This document shows positions 1 to 8,088 of a DNA stretch of 64,000 nt, piece after piece. The first letter of the stretch is position 1; each line of letters starts with the position of its first letter. The notes beneath the pieces were generated by a model that saw nothing but the letters and a program-made list of their open reading frames with translations, ran no database searches and was not told where the DNA came from. The stretch comes from CADEDV01 sp048498035 (GTDB lineage Bacteria > Bacteroidota > Bacteroidia > Chitinophagales > Chitinophagaceae), in contig JBEHYT010000014.1 of the NCBI GenBank assembly GCA_048498035.1, positions 47,051-111,050 on the forward strand, given 5' to 3'. The position numbers were made by a program, and so were the translations under genes.

Positions 1-812
1 TGCTTTTTGATCGCAAAAAAACAACGGATGCATAAAGCAAATTTTACGCCCCGCTTTACCGGCCATGTTACCACCACTTCATCTCCAACATACTGGTACA
101 CCCTTCCAAAATAGCGGGCGATGGGCTCACTGATATCATAATAATAATCCTGGATAAAATGACTGTATTCAAGTTCACCCATTTCTTCGGCAATGTCTGT
201 GGAGTTATTCAGATCAATAAAAAGAAAAAGACGATACTCCTGTTTTACCTGGTGATATTTTCCGAAGATCAAATTAAAAATGGCATCACGACCCAGTTTG
301 CGGTGCAACTCATCCATGAAATTGGAAAACAGGGAAACGAGAAGCGCAAGGCCAAGGAATTCAAATAATTTTCTCGTCGCGAAAAAATCATGCAGGCTAT
401 GCGGAAAGATTGTTTCATCCGTATTGATCCCCAGCAGGATCGCCACATTCATGATAACGAAAAAGAGCAGCAAAAAACCAAATGTAATACGAAACGTGCG
501 ATAAAACAGGTAAAGAAAAAAACCGGTTCGCCGGTGGCGCCGCCTGAATTCCATCGCCCGCGTTTCAAAATAGGCGATTATAAAACCAACCGGCAAACTA
601 ACAATCAGCGACGTTAAAAAGGCGATCCAGTTAAGGCCATGACGGGTAAATGCATAAAAAGCGAACAGTAGTACGGACAAATAAATGATAAACGTGTTAT
701 TCTGTGAGATCAGCCGCCAGGTACGAAGCGGATCCCGGCGTTCTCCATCGCGAAGCGAAGGCCGAAAAGCCTGTAGCAACATCCAGTTTCGTTTGTTTTG
801 AGGCGTAGCCAT
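1..812 (-). CDS. membrane-anchored adenylate/guanylate cyclase (class III), partial
   Basis: Partial gene: 270 codons are visible from ATG at 812 and the frame stays open to the left edge, so the C-terminus lies outside. The N-terminal ~170 residues are hydrophobic with about four membrane segments (around residues 38-56, 62-80, 112-132 and 155-170). The catalytic domain begins near residue 195 with FLFIDLNNSTDIAEEMG, where the Asp after FLFI is the first metal-binding residue of class III cyclases. YVGDEVVVTW follows near residue 245, with the second metal Asp in GDE. Such proteins make cAMP or cGMP from ATP or GTP at the inner membrane; the substrate-specifying residues are beyond the edge. 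It is divergent from the his operon, separated by about 70 bp. Family assignment is firm; substrate is unknown. Confidence 0.85.
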   Translation of the reverse strand, partial: MATPQNKRNWMLLQAFRPSLRDGERRDPLRTWRLISQNNTFIIYLSVLLFAFYAFTRHGLNWIAFLTSLIVSLPVGFIIAYFETRAMEFRRRHRRTGFFLYLFYRTFRITFGFLLLFFVIMNVAILLGINTDETIFPHSLHDFFATRKLFEFLGLALLVSLFSNFMDELHRKLGRDAIFNLIFGKYHQVKQEYRLFLFIDLNNSTDIAEEMGELEYSHFIQDYYYDISEPIARYFGRVYQYVGDEVVVTWPVKRGVKFALCIRCFFAIKK

Positions 813-866
813 ACCTCCACAATTTAAAAATTAACAATCAATTTCGCGTGCATTCCAAATTATCCC

Positions 867-874
867 TATTTTTG
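867..874 (+). promoter_or_regulatory. -7 promoter element of the his operon
   Basis: TATTTTTG at 867-874 is an exact match to the Bacteroidetes sigma-A -7 consensus TAnnTTTG. It ends 6 nt before the ATG of the His-rich leader peptide, so transcription would start at about 879-881, nearly on that ATG. No good TTTG -33 box is seen; only weak TTTC lies near 842-846. Inferred from consensus only. Confidence 0.6.
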
Positions 875-880
875 CAGGGC

Positions 881-937
881 ATGACACAAAATACACATAC
901 ACATCATCATTTCTTGCTCTGCCAGGGTAGGCCGTGA
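881..937 (+). CDS. hisL: his operon leader peptide (18 residues, four His)
   Basis: A short ORF encodes MTQNTHTHHHFLLCQGRP and stops at TGA 935-937. Four His codons fall within five positions (residues 6, 8, 9 and 10), the signature of a histidine attenuator leader. It lies between a consensus -7 box and a terminator hairpin directly upstream of hisG. Slow translation of the His codons when charged tRNA-His is scarce would place a ribosome at 896-910 and leave 927-933 free to pair. The ORF is too short for ordinary gene callers. The assignment rests on the His run, its position and the matching RNA structure. Confidence 0.85.
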   Translation: MTQNTHTHHHFLLCQGRP

Positions 938-988
938 TTGTTGTGTGTACATTATAACAAAGGGCTTACTTACCGGTAAGCCCTTTTT
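927..988 (+). promoter_or_regulatory. his attenuator: antiterminator and terminator pair
   Basis: The terminator has stem arms around 962-969 (GGGCTTAC) and 977-984 (GTAAGCCC), followed by a T-run at 982-988. A competing helix is possible: GTAGGCC at 927-933, the end of the leader ORF, can pair over 7 bp (one G-T) with GGCTTAC at 963-969, which is the 5' arm of the terminator. A ribosome reaching the leader stop at 935 would cover 927-933 and allow the terminator; a ribosome stalled at the His codons would allow the antiterminator. hisG starts 22 nt after the T-run. Pairings were found by eye; no energies were computed. Confidence 0.8.
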
Positions 989-1010
989 TTATCGGTTCAA
1001 ACCAGAAATT

Positions 1011-1871
1011 ATGCAGGAAACATTACGAATCGCCGTTCAAAAATCGGGGCGGCTCTATGAAGGCTCAATGCAGCTGTTAAAAGAATGCGGCATTGAAATC
1101 TCCAACGGCAATAACCAGCTACGTGTTGCATCCCCCAACTTCCCCGTCGAAGTATTTTTTCTCCGGGACGACGATATCCCGGAATACGTACAGGACGCAG
1201 TAGCCGATATCGGTTTTGTTGGTGAGAATGTTGTAAAAGAATCTAACAAACAGGTGGATCCCGTTGAAAAACTTGGTTTTGGAAAATGCCGCCTCTCCCT
1301 GGCCATCCCCAAAAATTCAACTATCACATCTGTAAAAGAGCTGCAGGGCCAAAAAATTGCGACCAGCTACCCCCACATTCTTTCACAATACCTCCAGGAA
1401 AACGACGTACAGGCTGCCATTCATGAGATCAGTGGATCGGTTGAAATTGCGCCCCGTATCGGACTCGCCGATGCAATTTGTGACCTGGTTAGTTCCGGCA
1501 GCACCCTTTTTACCAATGAACTCCGTGAACTGGAAATAATCCTCCGTTCAGAGTCAGTTCTCATCGCCAACCGCGCACTTTCTCCCGGCAAAAAAATCAT
1601 CCTGGAAAGCCTGCTGTTCCGGATCAGGTCGGTAAAAAAAGCGAAAAACAACAAATATGTTCTGCTCAATGCGCCCAACGATAAAGTAGACACCATTTGC
1701 AGTCTTTTACCCGGCATGAAAAGTCCAACCATTTTACCTTTGGCAGAAACGGGCTGGAGTTCCATTCACTCGGTTATCAACGAAGCCGATTTCTGGAATG
1801 TAATTGAACAATTAAAAGCAAATGGCGCCCAGGGCATCCTGATCATCCCCATTGAAAAAATGATTGTATAA
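1011..1871 (+). CDS. hisG: ATP phosphoribosyltransferase
   Basis: Catalyses the first step of histidine synthesis, ATP plus PRPP to phosphoribosyl-ATP, in the cytoplasm. The 286 residues match the long HisG form with a C-terminal ACT-like regulatory domain, here from about residue 210 (KYVLLNAPNDKVDTICSLLP), which normally gives histidine feedback inhibition and needs no HisZ. The catalytic part starts LRIAVQKSGRLYEGS and has the PRPP-loop region DLVSSGSTLFTNELRE. The start at 1011 is chosen because the in-frame extension to 945 would run through the attenuator terminator and is not family sequence. First gene of the his operon; hisD follows after 5 nt. Confidence 0.97.
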   Translation: MQETLRIAVQKSGRLYEGSMQLLKECGIEISNGNNQLRVASPNFPVEVFFLRDDDIPEYVQDAVADIGFVGENVVKESNKQVDPVEKLGFGKCRLSLAIPKNSTITSVKELQGQKIATSYPHILSQYLQENDVQAAIHEISGSVEIAPRIGLADAICDLVSSGSTLFTNELRELEIILRSESVLIANRALSPGKKIILESLLFRIRSVKKAKNNKYVLLNAPNDKVDTICSLLPGMKSPTILPLAETGWSSIHSVINEADFWNVIEQLKANGAQGILIIPIEKMIV

Positions 1872-1876
1872 CAGCT

Positions 1877-3154
1877 ATGCAACTAATTCAAAATCCCGCT
1901 CAAACTGATTGGCCGTCACTACTGGCGCGGCCCGTGGCCGATGCGGCTGATCTTGAAAAACAGGTTCGCCGGATCATGGACCAGGTTCGAAAAAAAGGCG
2001 ACAAGGCGCTGCGCGATCTTACCGAAGAATTTGATGGCGTGCGTATCAAAACATCCCTCGTAACTGATGAGGAAAAGAGCGCCGCCATGGAGAACCTGGG
2101 AAGCGATCTTAAGTCGGCCATCGACCAGGCTGCAGCCAATATCCGCCGTTTTCATGAAAACCAGCGGGAACAATCTGCCTCCCTGGAAACCATGCCCGGC
2201 ATCCGGTGCTGGCGCAAATCAGTGCCAATCCAAAAAGTGGGCCTCTACATTCCCGGGGGCAGCGCACCCCTGTTTTCCACGGTGCTGATGCTGGGAATCC
2301 CAGCGGCTATTGCAGGCTGCGAGGAAATAGTACTTTGTAGTCCACCGCAACCGAACGGAGCGCTTCACCCTGCCATTCTTTATGCAGCGCAGGCCTGTGG
2401 CATTCGTAACATTTTTAAAGTGGGTGGTGTGCAGGCCATCGCCGCTATGGCCTATGGCACAGAAACAATCCCGCAGGTATATAAGATCTTCGGACCCGGC
2501 AACCAGTATGTAACACTGGCTAAACAACTGGTTCAGCAAACCGGCGTCGCCATCGATATGCCCGCCGGCCCCTCGGAAGTGCTGGTAATTGCAGATGACA
2601 GCGTGAACCCGGATTTTGTAGCGGCCGACCTTCTTTCGCAGGCAGAACATGGCCCCGATTCACAAGTGGTGTTATTAACCACCAGCGAACAGAAAGCCAT
2701 GGCGGTACAGGCCGCTATACAATCGCAGCTCCAGGTATTACCGCGTAAAGCAATTGCGCAAAAGGCGCTTGACAACAGCCGTATCATTATTTTTAATAGC
2801 CAGGAGGAGATGATGCAGTTTTCCAATGCTTATGCACCCGAACATCTTATCCTGGCCTGTGAAAATGCCGCGCTGCTCGCAGAACATGTCACTGCCGCAG
2901 GATCGGTTTTTATCGGGCATTATGCACCGGAAAGCGCGGGCGACTATGCCAGCGGCACCAACCACACATTACCTACCAACGGTTACGCGCGCGCTTACAG
3001 CGGCGTTTCTCTTGATAGTTTTATAAAAAAAATCACCTTCCAGCAGCTATCCCGCGAAGGCCTTACGGCTATCGCCGATACAGTGATGACGATGGCTGCC
3101 GCCGAAGGACTGGAAGCTCACCGGAATGCAATTGCGATCCGCTTAAATTCATAA
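1877..3154 (+). CDS. hisD: histidinol dehydrogenase
   Basis: Oxidises L-histidinol to L-histidine in two NAD-dependent steps, the last reactions of the pathway. The 425 residues have normal family length. Diagnostic blocks are VGLYIPGGSAPLFSTVLMLG, the KIFGPGNQYVTLAKQ region, IDMPAGPSEVLVIAD, and the zinc-site/catalytic segment SQAEHGPDSQVVLL with its conserved Gln and His. Near the end TNHTLPTNGYARAYSGVS is the usual HisD motif with catalytic His. Second gene of the operon, 5 nt after hisG and 3 nt before hisC, so surely cotranscribed. Confidence 0.97.
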   Translation: MQLIQNPAQTDWPSLLARPVADAADLEKQVRRIMDQVRKKGDKALRDLTEEFDGVRIKTSLVTDEEKSAAMENLGSDLKSAIDQAAANIRRFHENQREQSASLETMPGIRCWRKSVPIQKVGLYIPGGSAPLFSTVLMLGIPAAIAGCEEIVLCSPPQPNGALHPAILYAAQACGIRNIFKVGGVQAIAAMAYGTETIPQVYKIFGPGNQYVTLAKQLVQQTGVAIDMPAGPSEVLVIADDSVNPDFVAADLLSQAEHGPDSQVVLLTTSEQKAMAVQAAIQSQLQVLPRKAIAQKALDNSRIIIFNSQEEMMQFSNAYAPEHLILACENAALLAEHVTAAGSVFIGHYAPESAGDYASGTNHTLPTNGYARAYSGVSLDSFIKKITFQQLSREGLTAIADTVMTMAAAEGLEAHRNAIAIRLNS

Positions 3155-3157
3155 GAA

Positions 3158-4210
3158 ATGAACTTTAACCTCGATAACCTGGTGCGGGATAATATTCGGA
3201 AAATGATGCCCTACTCGTCTGCCCGGCATGAATTTACCGGCGATGCATCAGTTTTTTTGGACGCCAATGAAAATCCTTTTGGGTCACCACTGGCAAGCGA
3301 TTACAATCGCTATCCCGATCCTCTGCAACTGCAGGTAAAGCAAAAGATCAGCAGCATCAAAGGGGTGCCCGTACAAAATATTTTTCTTGGAAACGGAAGT
3401 GATGAAGCCATTGATCTCCTGTTCCGCATTTTTTGTGAACCCGGGCGGGATAATGTGTTGCTCTTCGCTCCCACCTATGGCATGTATGAAGTATGCGCTG
3501 AGATGAATAACGTGGCTGTAAAAAAAATACCACTTACGGAAGATTTTCAGTTGGACCTGGACAAAATTGAAAGCGCTATTGATCCTTTTACAAAGCTGAT
3601 CTTTGTTTGCTCCCCTAATAACCCAACCGGCAATAGTATTCACCGGGAAGACATTGAAGTGCTACTGAATAATTTTGACGGACTGGTAGTGATTGATGAA
3701 GCGTATATCAATTTTGCCCGGCAAAAAACATTTATACCCGAACTAACCGAATATCCCAACCTGGTGATCCTGCAAACGCTGTCCAAAGCATGGGGACTGG
3801 CCGGTCTGCGACTGGGAATGGCATTTGCGGGTGAACCAGTCATCAACCTTTTGAATAAAGTAAAATATCCTTACAATATCAACACCGCCACACAGCAACT
3901 GGTATTGGATGCGTTGGACCAAATAACAACCGTAAACGATTGGATTCAATTAATCGCAGAAGAACGGGAAAACCTGGCCGCCGCATTATTGCGAATGCCG
4001 TTTGTGCAAAAAGTGTATCCTTCAGACGCCAACTTCATTCTTGTTCAAATAGATGATGCGCGCGGGAAATACGCATACCTGTCGGGCAGGGGCATTATTG
4101 TAAGAGATCGTTCCAATGTGCAGCTTTGCAACAATTGTCTGCGGATCACCATTGGAACACCGGAAGAAAACGAAAAATTAATCAACGCATTAATCGCATA
4201 CCAGGCATGA
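3158..4210 (+). CDS. hisC: histidinol-phosphate aminotransferase
   Basis: A PLP-dependent class I/II aminotransferase that converts imidazole-acetol phosphate to histidinol phosphate with glutamate as donor. The 350 residues contain FLDANENPFGSP, GNGSDEAIDLLFR (PLP phosphate binding), the CSPNNPTGN motif, VIDEAYINFA, and the Schiff-base lysine in TLSKAWGLAGLRLG. The stop overlaps the hisB start by 4 nt (ATGA), which indicates translational coupling. Third gene of the operon. Confidence 0.97.
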   Translation: MNFNLDNLVRDNIRKMMPYSSARHEFTGDASVFLDANENPFGSPLASDYNRYPDPLQLQVKQKISSIKGVPVQNIFLGNGSDEAIDLLFRIFCEPGRDNVLLFAPTYGMYEVCAEMNNVAVKKIPLTEDFQLDLDKIESAIDPFTKLIFVCSPNNPTGNSIHREDIEVLLNNFDGLVVIDEAYINFARQKTFIPELTEYPNLVILQTLSKAWGLAGLRLGMAFAGEPVINLLNKVKYPYNINTATQQLVLDALDQITTVNDWIQLIAEERENLAAALLRMPFVQKVYPSDANFILVQIDDARGKYAYLSGRGIIVRDRSNVQLCNNCLRITIGTPEENEKLINALIAYQA

Positions 4211-5346
4211 AAAAAATCCTCTTTATTGATCGGGATGGAACGCTGATCCGCGAAGCGCCACCAACGTACCAGATCGACAGCTTCGACAAACTTGAATTTT
4301 ACCCCGATATGTTTCGCTGGATGGGACGCATCGCGAGGGAGCTGGATTATGAATTGGTAATGGTTACCAACCAGGATGGATTGGGCACTGCATCCTTCCC
4401 CGAAACTGATTTTTGGCCCGTACAGCATTTTGTGATGAAATGCCTGGACAATGAAGGCATCCGGTTTAGCGAGGTTTTTATTGACAAAAGTCTTCCTGCC
4501 GAAAATCTGCCTACGCGCAAACCTGGCACAGGCATGTTAACACAATATATCAATAACGAAGGCTATGACCTTGGGCAGTCGTTCGTTATTGGCGACCGCA
4601 TCACTGATGTGCAATTGGCAAAAAACCTGGGTTGTAAGGCAATATGGTTAAATAATGACCCTGGGCTTGGAGGTGCAGAAGTATCCAATAGTATGGAAGA
4701 ACTGGCGGATACCATTGCCCTGGAAACGCCGGAATGGAAAGCGATTTATGAATTGCTGGCCCAAGGCCAGCGACGCGTACTACATGACCGCAATACCAAC
4801 GAAACGAAAATCCATATCGAATTAAACCTGGATGGCACCGGTAAAACGGATATCCACACTGGGCTACACTTTTTCGACCACATGTTGGATCAACTTGGCC
4901 GGCATAGCGGGATGGACCTGTTATTGAAGGTAGATGGAGATCTGCATGTAGACGAGCATCACACAATTGAAGATACCGCGATTGCGCTCGGCGAAAGCCT
5001 GAACCAGGCGCTTGGCAATAAAAAAGGAATAGAACGGTATGGCTTTACACTCCCCATGGATGATGCGCTGGCGCAGGTGGGTATTGATTTTGGAGGCAGG
5101 GCATGGCTGGTTTGGGACGCTCAATTTTCCAGGGAGCGCGTAGGCGATATGCCCACTGAAATGTTCTATCATTTTTTCAAATCGTTTTCTGATGCGGCAC
5201 GCTGCAATCTTAACATCAAAGTAAGCGGCGATAACGAACACCATAAAATTGAATCGATTTTTAAAGCGCTTGCGCGAAGTATTCGCATGGCGATAAAACG
5301 GGAACCAGGCAACCAGCAATTACCCAGCACCAAAGGTGTACTATGA
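4207..5346 (+). CDS. hisB: bifunctional histidinol-phosphatase / imidazoleglycerol-phosphate dehydratase
   Basis: Two fused domains. Residues 1 to ~165 form a HAD-superfamily histidinol-phosphatase (ILFIDRDGTLIREAP with the DxD nucleophile motif; VIGDRITDVQLAKNLG near 138). From ~185 onward is the dehydratase, with two metal-binding His-rich motifs HFFDHMLDQLGRHSG and DEHHTIEDTAIALG and the C-terminal ENEHHKIE-like block. The product is 379 aa, the usual length of the fused form. The start at 4207 overlaps the hisC stop (ATGA); the longer in-frame extension to 4126 lies inside hisC and is rejected. hisH starts on the last 4 nt. Confidence 0.96.
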   Translation: MKKILFIDRDGTLIREAPPTYQIDSFDKLEFYPDMFRWMGRIARELDYELVMVTNQDGLGTASFPETDFWPVQHFVMKCLDNEGIRFSEVFIDKSLPAENLPTRKPGTGMLTQYINNEGYDLGQSFVIGDRITDVQLAKNLGCKAIWLNNDPGLGGAEVSNSMEELADTIALETPEWKAIYELLAQGQRRVLHDRNTNETKIHIELNLDGTGKTDIHTGLHFFDHMLDQLGRHSGMDLLLKVDGDLHVDEHHTIEDTAIALGESLNQALGNKKGIERYGFTLPMDDALAQVGIDFGGRAWLVWDAQFSRERVGDMPTEMFYHFFKSFSDAARCNLNIKVSGDNEHHKIESIFKALARSIRMAIKREPGNQQLPSTKGVL

Positions 5347-5939
5347 AAACAGTGATCATCAAATACAACGCAGGAAATATCCAATCCGTTCTTTTTGCAT
5401 TGGAACGCATCGGTGTTCGCGCAGCGGTAACTGATAATGCCGAAGAAATCCGTGCCGCTGATCGTGTGATCTTTCCAGGTGTAGGCGAAGCGAGCACCGC
5501 TATGAGTTATCTCCGGGAACGCGGACTGGATCAATTGATTGTTTCCTTAACGCAGCCGGTTCTTGGCATTTGCCTGGGTATGCAATTACTTTGCAGCCAT
5601 TCCGAAGAAAATGACACCGCCTGTCTCGGGATTTTTGAAAATGTGATCGTGCAACATTTCAACCCCGGTTCGCAACCGCTGAAGGTGCCACAGATTGGAT
5701 GGAATACGATTACCAATCTAAACAGCCCGTTGTTTGAAAACGTAAAGGAAAATAGCTACTGTTATTTTGTGCACGGTTATTATGCGCCGCTGTCTCCTTT
5801 TACCATTGCAGAAACAGACTACGTTCAACCTTACAGCGCAGCGTTGCAAAAAGGAAATTTCACGGGCGTTCAATTTCACCCGGAAAAAAGCGCTGCCGTT
5901 GGTGAACAAATTTTAAAAAACTTTTTAAGTGATTACTGA
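5343..5939 (+). CDS. hisH: imidazole glycerol phosphate synthase, glutaminase subunit
   Basis: Class I glutamine amidotransferase subunit that supplies ammonia to HisF. The 198 residues begin KTVIIKYNAGNIQSVLFALE. The nucleophile Cys is in VLGICLGMQLL (around residue 80), and the catalytic His-Glu pair is in FTGVQFHPEKSAAVG near the C-terminus. The start overlaps hisB by 4 nt and the stop overlaps the hisA start by 1 nt (TGATG). It forms a heterodimer with HisF, encoded two genes downstream. Confidence 0.97.
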   Translation: MKTVIIKYNAGNIQSVLFALERIGVRAAVTDNAEEIRAADRVIFPGVGEASTAMSYLRERGLDQLIVSLTQPVLGICLGMQLLCSHSEENDTACLGIFENVIVQHFNPGSQPLKVPQIGWNTITNLNSPLFENVKENSYCYFVHGYYAPLSPFTIAETDYVQPYSAALQKGNFTGVQFHPEKSAAVGEQILKNFLSDY

Positions 5940-6658
5940 TGGATATTATTCCTGCAATCGACATTATTGATGGGAAATGCGTGCGCCTCACCCAGGGTGA
6001 TTATAGCCAGAAAACAATTTACAACGAAGACCCGCTTGAAGTGGCGCTCCAGTTTGAAGATGCAGGGCTTAGCCGCCTTCATCTCGTTGACCTGGACGGC
6101 GCCAAAGCAGGTACCGTAAAAAACTGGAAAGTGCTGGAGCGCATTGCAGGCAAAACCAAACTGCTGATTGATTTCAGCGGTGGCATCAGCACCTCCAAAG
6201 ATGTATCTATCTGCTTTGACGAAGGCGCCACCTGGGCGGCGGTGGGAAGCATTGCCGTAAAAGACGAAACACAATTTTCCGGCTGGCTGCTCCAGTTTGG
6301 CGCAGAACGGTTTATCATTGGCGCTGACGTGAAGAATGAAAAAATAGTCGTGCGCGGGTGGACAGAAACCACACCACTCTCCCTTTTTGAATTGGTTGAA
6401 AATTATAAGACCAAAGGCGTAAAATGGTTTTTCTGCACAGATGTTGCAAAAGATGGTTTGCTGGAAGGACCTGCCACATCTTTATATAAAAAACTGCTGA
6501 ATGAACATCCTTCCATCGACCTGATTGCCAGCGGCGGCGTGCGATCTGTGGATGATGTGGAAGAACTTCGCCAGGCTGGCTGTAAAGGGGTGATCATCGG
6601 CAAAGCGATTTATGAAAACAGGATCAGCCTGAATGATTTAACACGTTTTTTTATTTGA
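5939..6658 (+). CDS. hisA: phosphoribosylformimino-AICAR phosphate isomerase
   Basis: TIM-barrel isomerase that converts ProFAR to PRFAR. The 239 residues open with MDIIPAIDIIDGKCVRLTQGDY (Asp general base) and include HLVDLDGAKAGTVKNWKVL, LLIDFSGGIST, FCTDVAKDGLLEGP with the second catalytic Asp, and IASGGVRSVDDVEEL for phosphate binding. It is a paralogue of HisF, the next gene. The start overlaps the hisH stop; hisF follows directly at 6660. Confidence 0.97.
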   Translation: MDIIPAIDIIDGKCVRLTQGDYSQKTIYNEDPLEVALQFEDAGLSRLHLVDLDGAKAGTVKNWKVLERIAGKTKLLIDFSGGISTSKDVSICFDEGATWAAVGSIAVKDETQFSGWLLQFGAERFIIGADVKNEKIVVRGWTETTPLSLFELVENYKTKGVKWFFCTDVAKDGLLEGPATSLYKKLLNEHPSIDLIASGGVRSVDDVEELRQAGCKGVIIGKAIYENRISLNDLTRFFI

Positions 6659-6659
6659 T

Positions 6660-7415
6660 ATGCTCACCAAACGAATCATACCCTGCCTTGATATTAAAGA
6701 TGGCAGAACGGTGAAAGGAACTAATTTCATCAGCCTCCGCGACGCCGGCGATCCCGTGGAACTCGCCATGCGTTATTGTGAAGAAGGCGCAGACGAACTG
6801 GTGTTTCTCGACATCACCGCCACGCATGAGCGACGAAAGACGCTGGCACAACTTGTTCGCTCCATTGCCACGCACATCAACATTCCTTTTACAGTAGGCG
6901 GAGGTATATCAACTGTTGAAGATGTCAGCATCCTGCTGGAAAACGGCGCTGATAAAATATCCATTAACAGCTCTGCTGTTCAAAACCCTGAACTGATAGA
7001 CCAACTGGCAAAAAATTTTGGAAGCCAGTGTGTAGTTGTTGCCATTGACGGAAAAATAATTCAAAATGAATGGCAGGTAGTAACCCATGGCGGCCGCAAA
7101 CCCACCAACCTGAAAGTAACAGCGTGGGCGCTGGAAAGTACAAGGCGCGGTGCCGGGGAAATTCTATTGACATCGATGGAAAATGATGGCACCAGGCAGG
7201 GATTTGCAAAAGATATCACCGGCGCCGTGGCAGCACTCGTAAATGTTCCCGTGATCGCCTCCGGCGGCGCCGGTACGATGGAACATTTTTCTTCTATCTT
7301 TAAAGAAACAAGAACAGATGCAGCACTTGCAGCAAGCATTTTTCATTTCCAGGAAATAGAAATACCGCAGTTAAAAGCGTTCCTGCAGGGAGAAAATATT
7401 CCTGTTCGACTTTAA
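6660..7415 (+). CDS. hisF: imidazole glycerol phosphate synthase, cyclase subunit
   Basis: TIM-barrel cyclase that joins PRFAR and ammonia from HisH to give imidazole glycerol phosphate and AICAR. The 251 residues begin MLTKRIIPCLDIKDGRTVKGTNF with the catalytic Asp. Other landmarks are ELVFLDITATHERRKT, FTVGGGIST, VVVAIDGKI, GEILLTSMENDGTRQGF with the second catalytic Asp, and VIASGGAGTMEHF. Family length and motifs are complete. A 25-nt gap separates it from hisIE, the widest in the operon. Confidence 0.97.
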   Translation: MLTKRIIPCLDIKDGRTVKGTNFISLRDAGDPVELAMRYCEEGADELVFLDITATHERRKTLAQLVRSIATHINIPFTVGGGISTVEDVSILLENGADKISINSSAVQNPELIDQLAKNFGSQCVVVAIDGKIIQNEWQVVTHGGRKPTNLKVTAWALESTRRGAGEILLTSMENDGTRQGFAKDITGAVAALVNVPVIASGGAGTMEHFSSIFKETRTDAALAASIFHFQEIEIPQLKAFLQGENIPVRL

Positions 7416-7440
7416 TTCATCCATTTTTATACAGTTAATC

Positions 7441-8031
7441 ATGACCCCAGATTTTTCTAAATACGCAGACGGACTTGTTCCTGCCATCATCCAGGATGCC
7501 GCTTCGGGCAATGTATTGATGCTCGGATTTATGAACGAGGAATCACTGGCACAAACAAGATCAACCGGCAAAGTAACCTTCTACAGCAGAAGTAAGCAGC
7601 GGTTGTGGACAAAGGGTGAAACATCCGGCAACTTCCTGCTCGTAAAAAACATTCAAACAGATTGCGATAACGACACCTTGTTGATCAAAGCGGATCCTAT
7701 TGGCCCGGTTTGTCATACCGGTGCTGACACCTGCTTTGGAGAAACGAACCGGCATTTTGATCTCGCCCGCCTGGAAGCGGTAATTGCTGCGCGAAAATCT
7801 GCAGCTGCAACTGAATCCTATACCGCTTCGCTATTTGCAAAAGGAATTAATAAAATCGCACAAAAGGTGGGTGAAGAAGCGGTGGAACTGGTAATAGAAG
7901 CCAAAGACCAGGACGAAGAAAAATTTTTGGGTGAAGCCGCAGATCTTATGTTCCACTACCTCGTGTTGCTACAGGCAAAAGGTTATACGCTGGCAAATGT
8001 GATCAACGTATTGGAGAAACGACATAAATAA
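7441..8031 (+). CDS. hisI: bifunctional phosphoribosyl-AMP cyclohydrolase / phosphoribosyl-ATP pyrophosphatase
   Basis: HisIE fusion for steps 2 and 3 of the pathway. The N-terminal ~105 residues are the cyclohydrolase, with the zinc/metal motif TDCDNDTLLIKAD and the second metal region PVCHTGADTCFGE. The C-terminal ~90 residues are the all-alpha pyrophosphohydrolase, with the acidic helix KVGEEAVELVIEAKDQDEEKFLGEAADLMFH split across two metal-binding motifs. It ends the operon; a GC hairpin follows. With it every enzymatic step of histidine synthesis is present in one transcript. Confidence 0.96.
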   Translation: MTPDFSKYADGLVPAIIQDAASGNVLMLGFMNEESLAQTRSTGKVTFYSRSKQRLWTKGETSGNFLLVKNIQTDCDNDTLLIKADPIGPVCHTGADTCFGETNRHFDLARLEAVIAARKSAAATESYTASLFAKGINKIAQKVGEEAVELVIEAKDQDEEKFLGEAADLMFHYLVLLQAKGYTLANVINVLEKRHK

Positions 8032-8035
8032 AAAA

Positions 8036-8057
8036 GGGGCCACTGGAAAGCGGCCCC
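8036..8057 (+). terminator. hairpin after the his operon
   Basis: GGGGCC (8036-8041) and GGCCCC (8052-8057) form a 6-bp stem just after the hisIE stop, with an A-run before it and only a weak T-rich tail. It lies between two convergent genes; the A-run at 8025-8035 would act as a T-run for the opposite gene, so it may serve both strands. Confidence 0.6.
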
Positions 8058-8088
8058 GTGTCTCCTTTACCTTGTCTTGGAGAATTGA

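Noticed and set aside
159..617. Plus-strand ORFs of 69-75 residues at the left edge
   Set aside because: They overlap in antisense the open frame of the cyclase gene, which has clear domain motifs.
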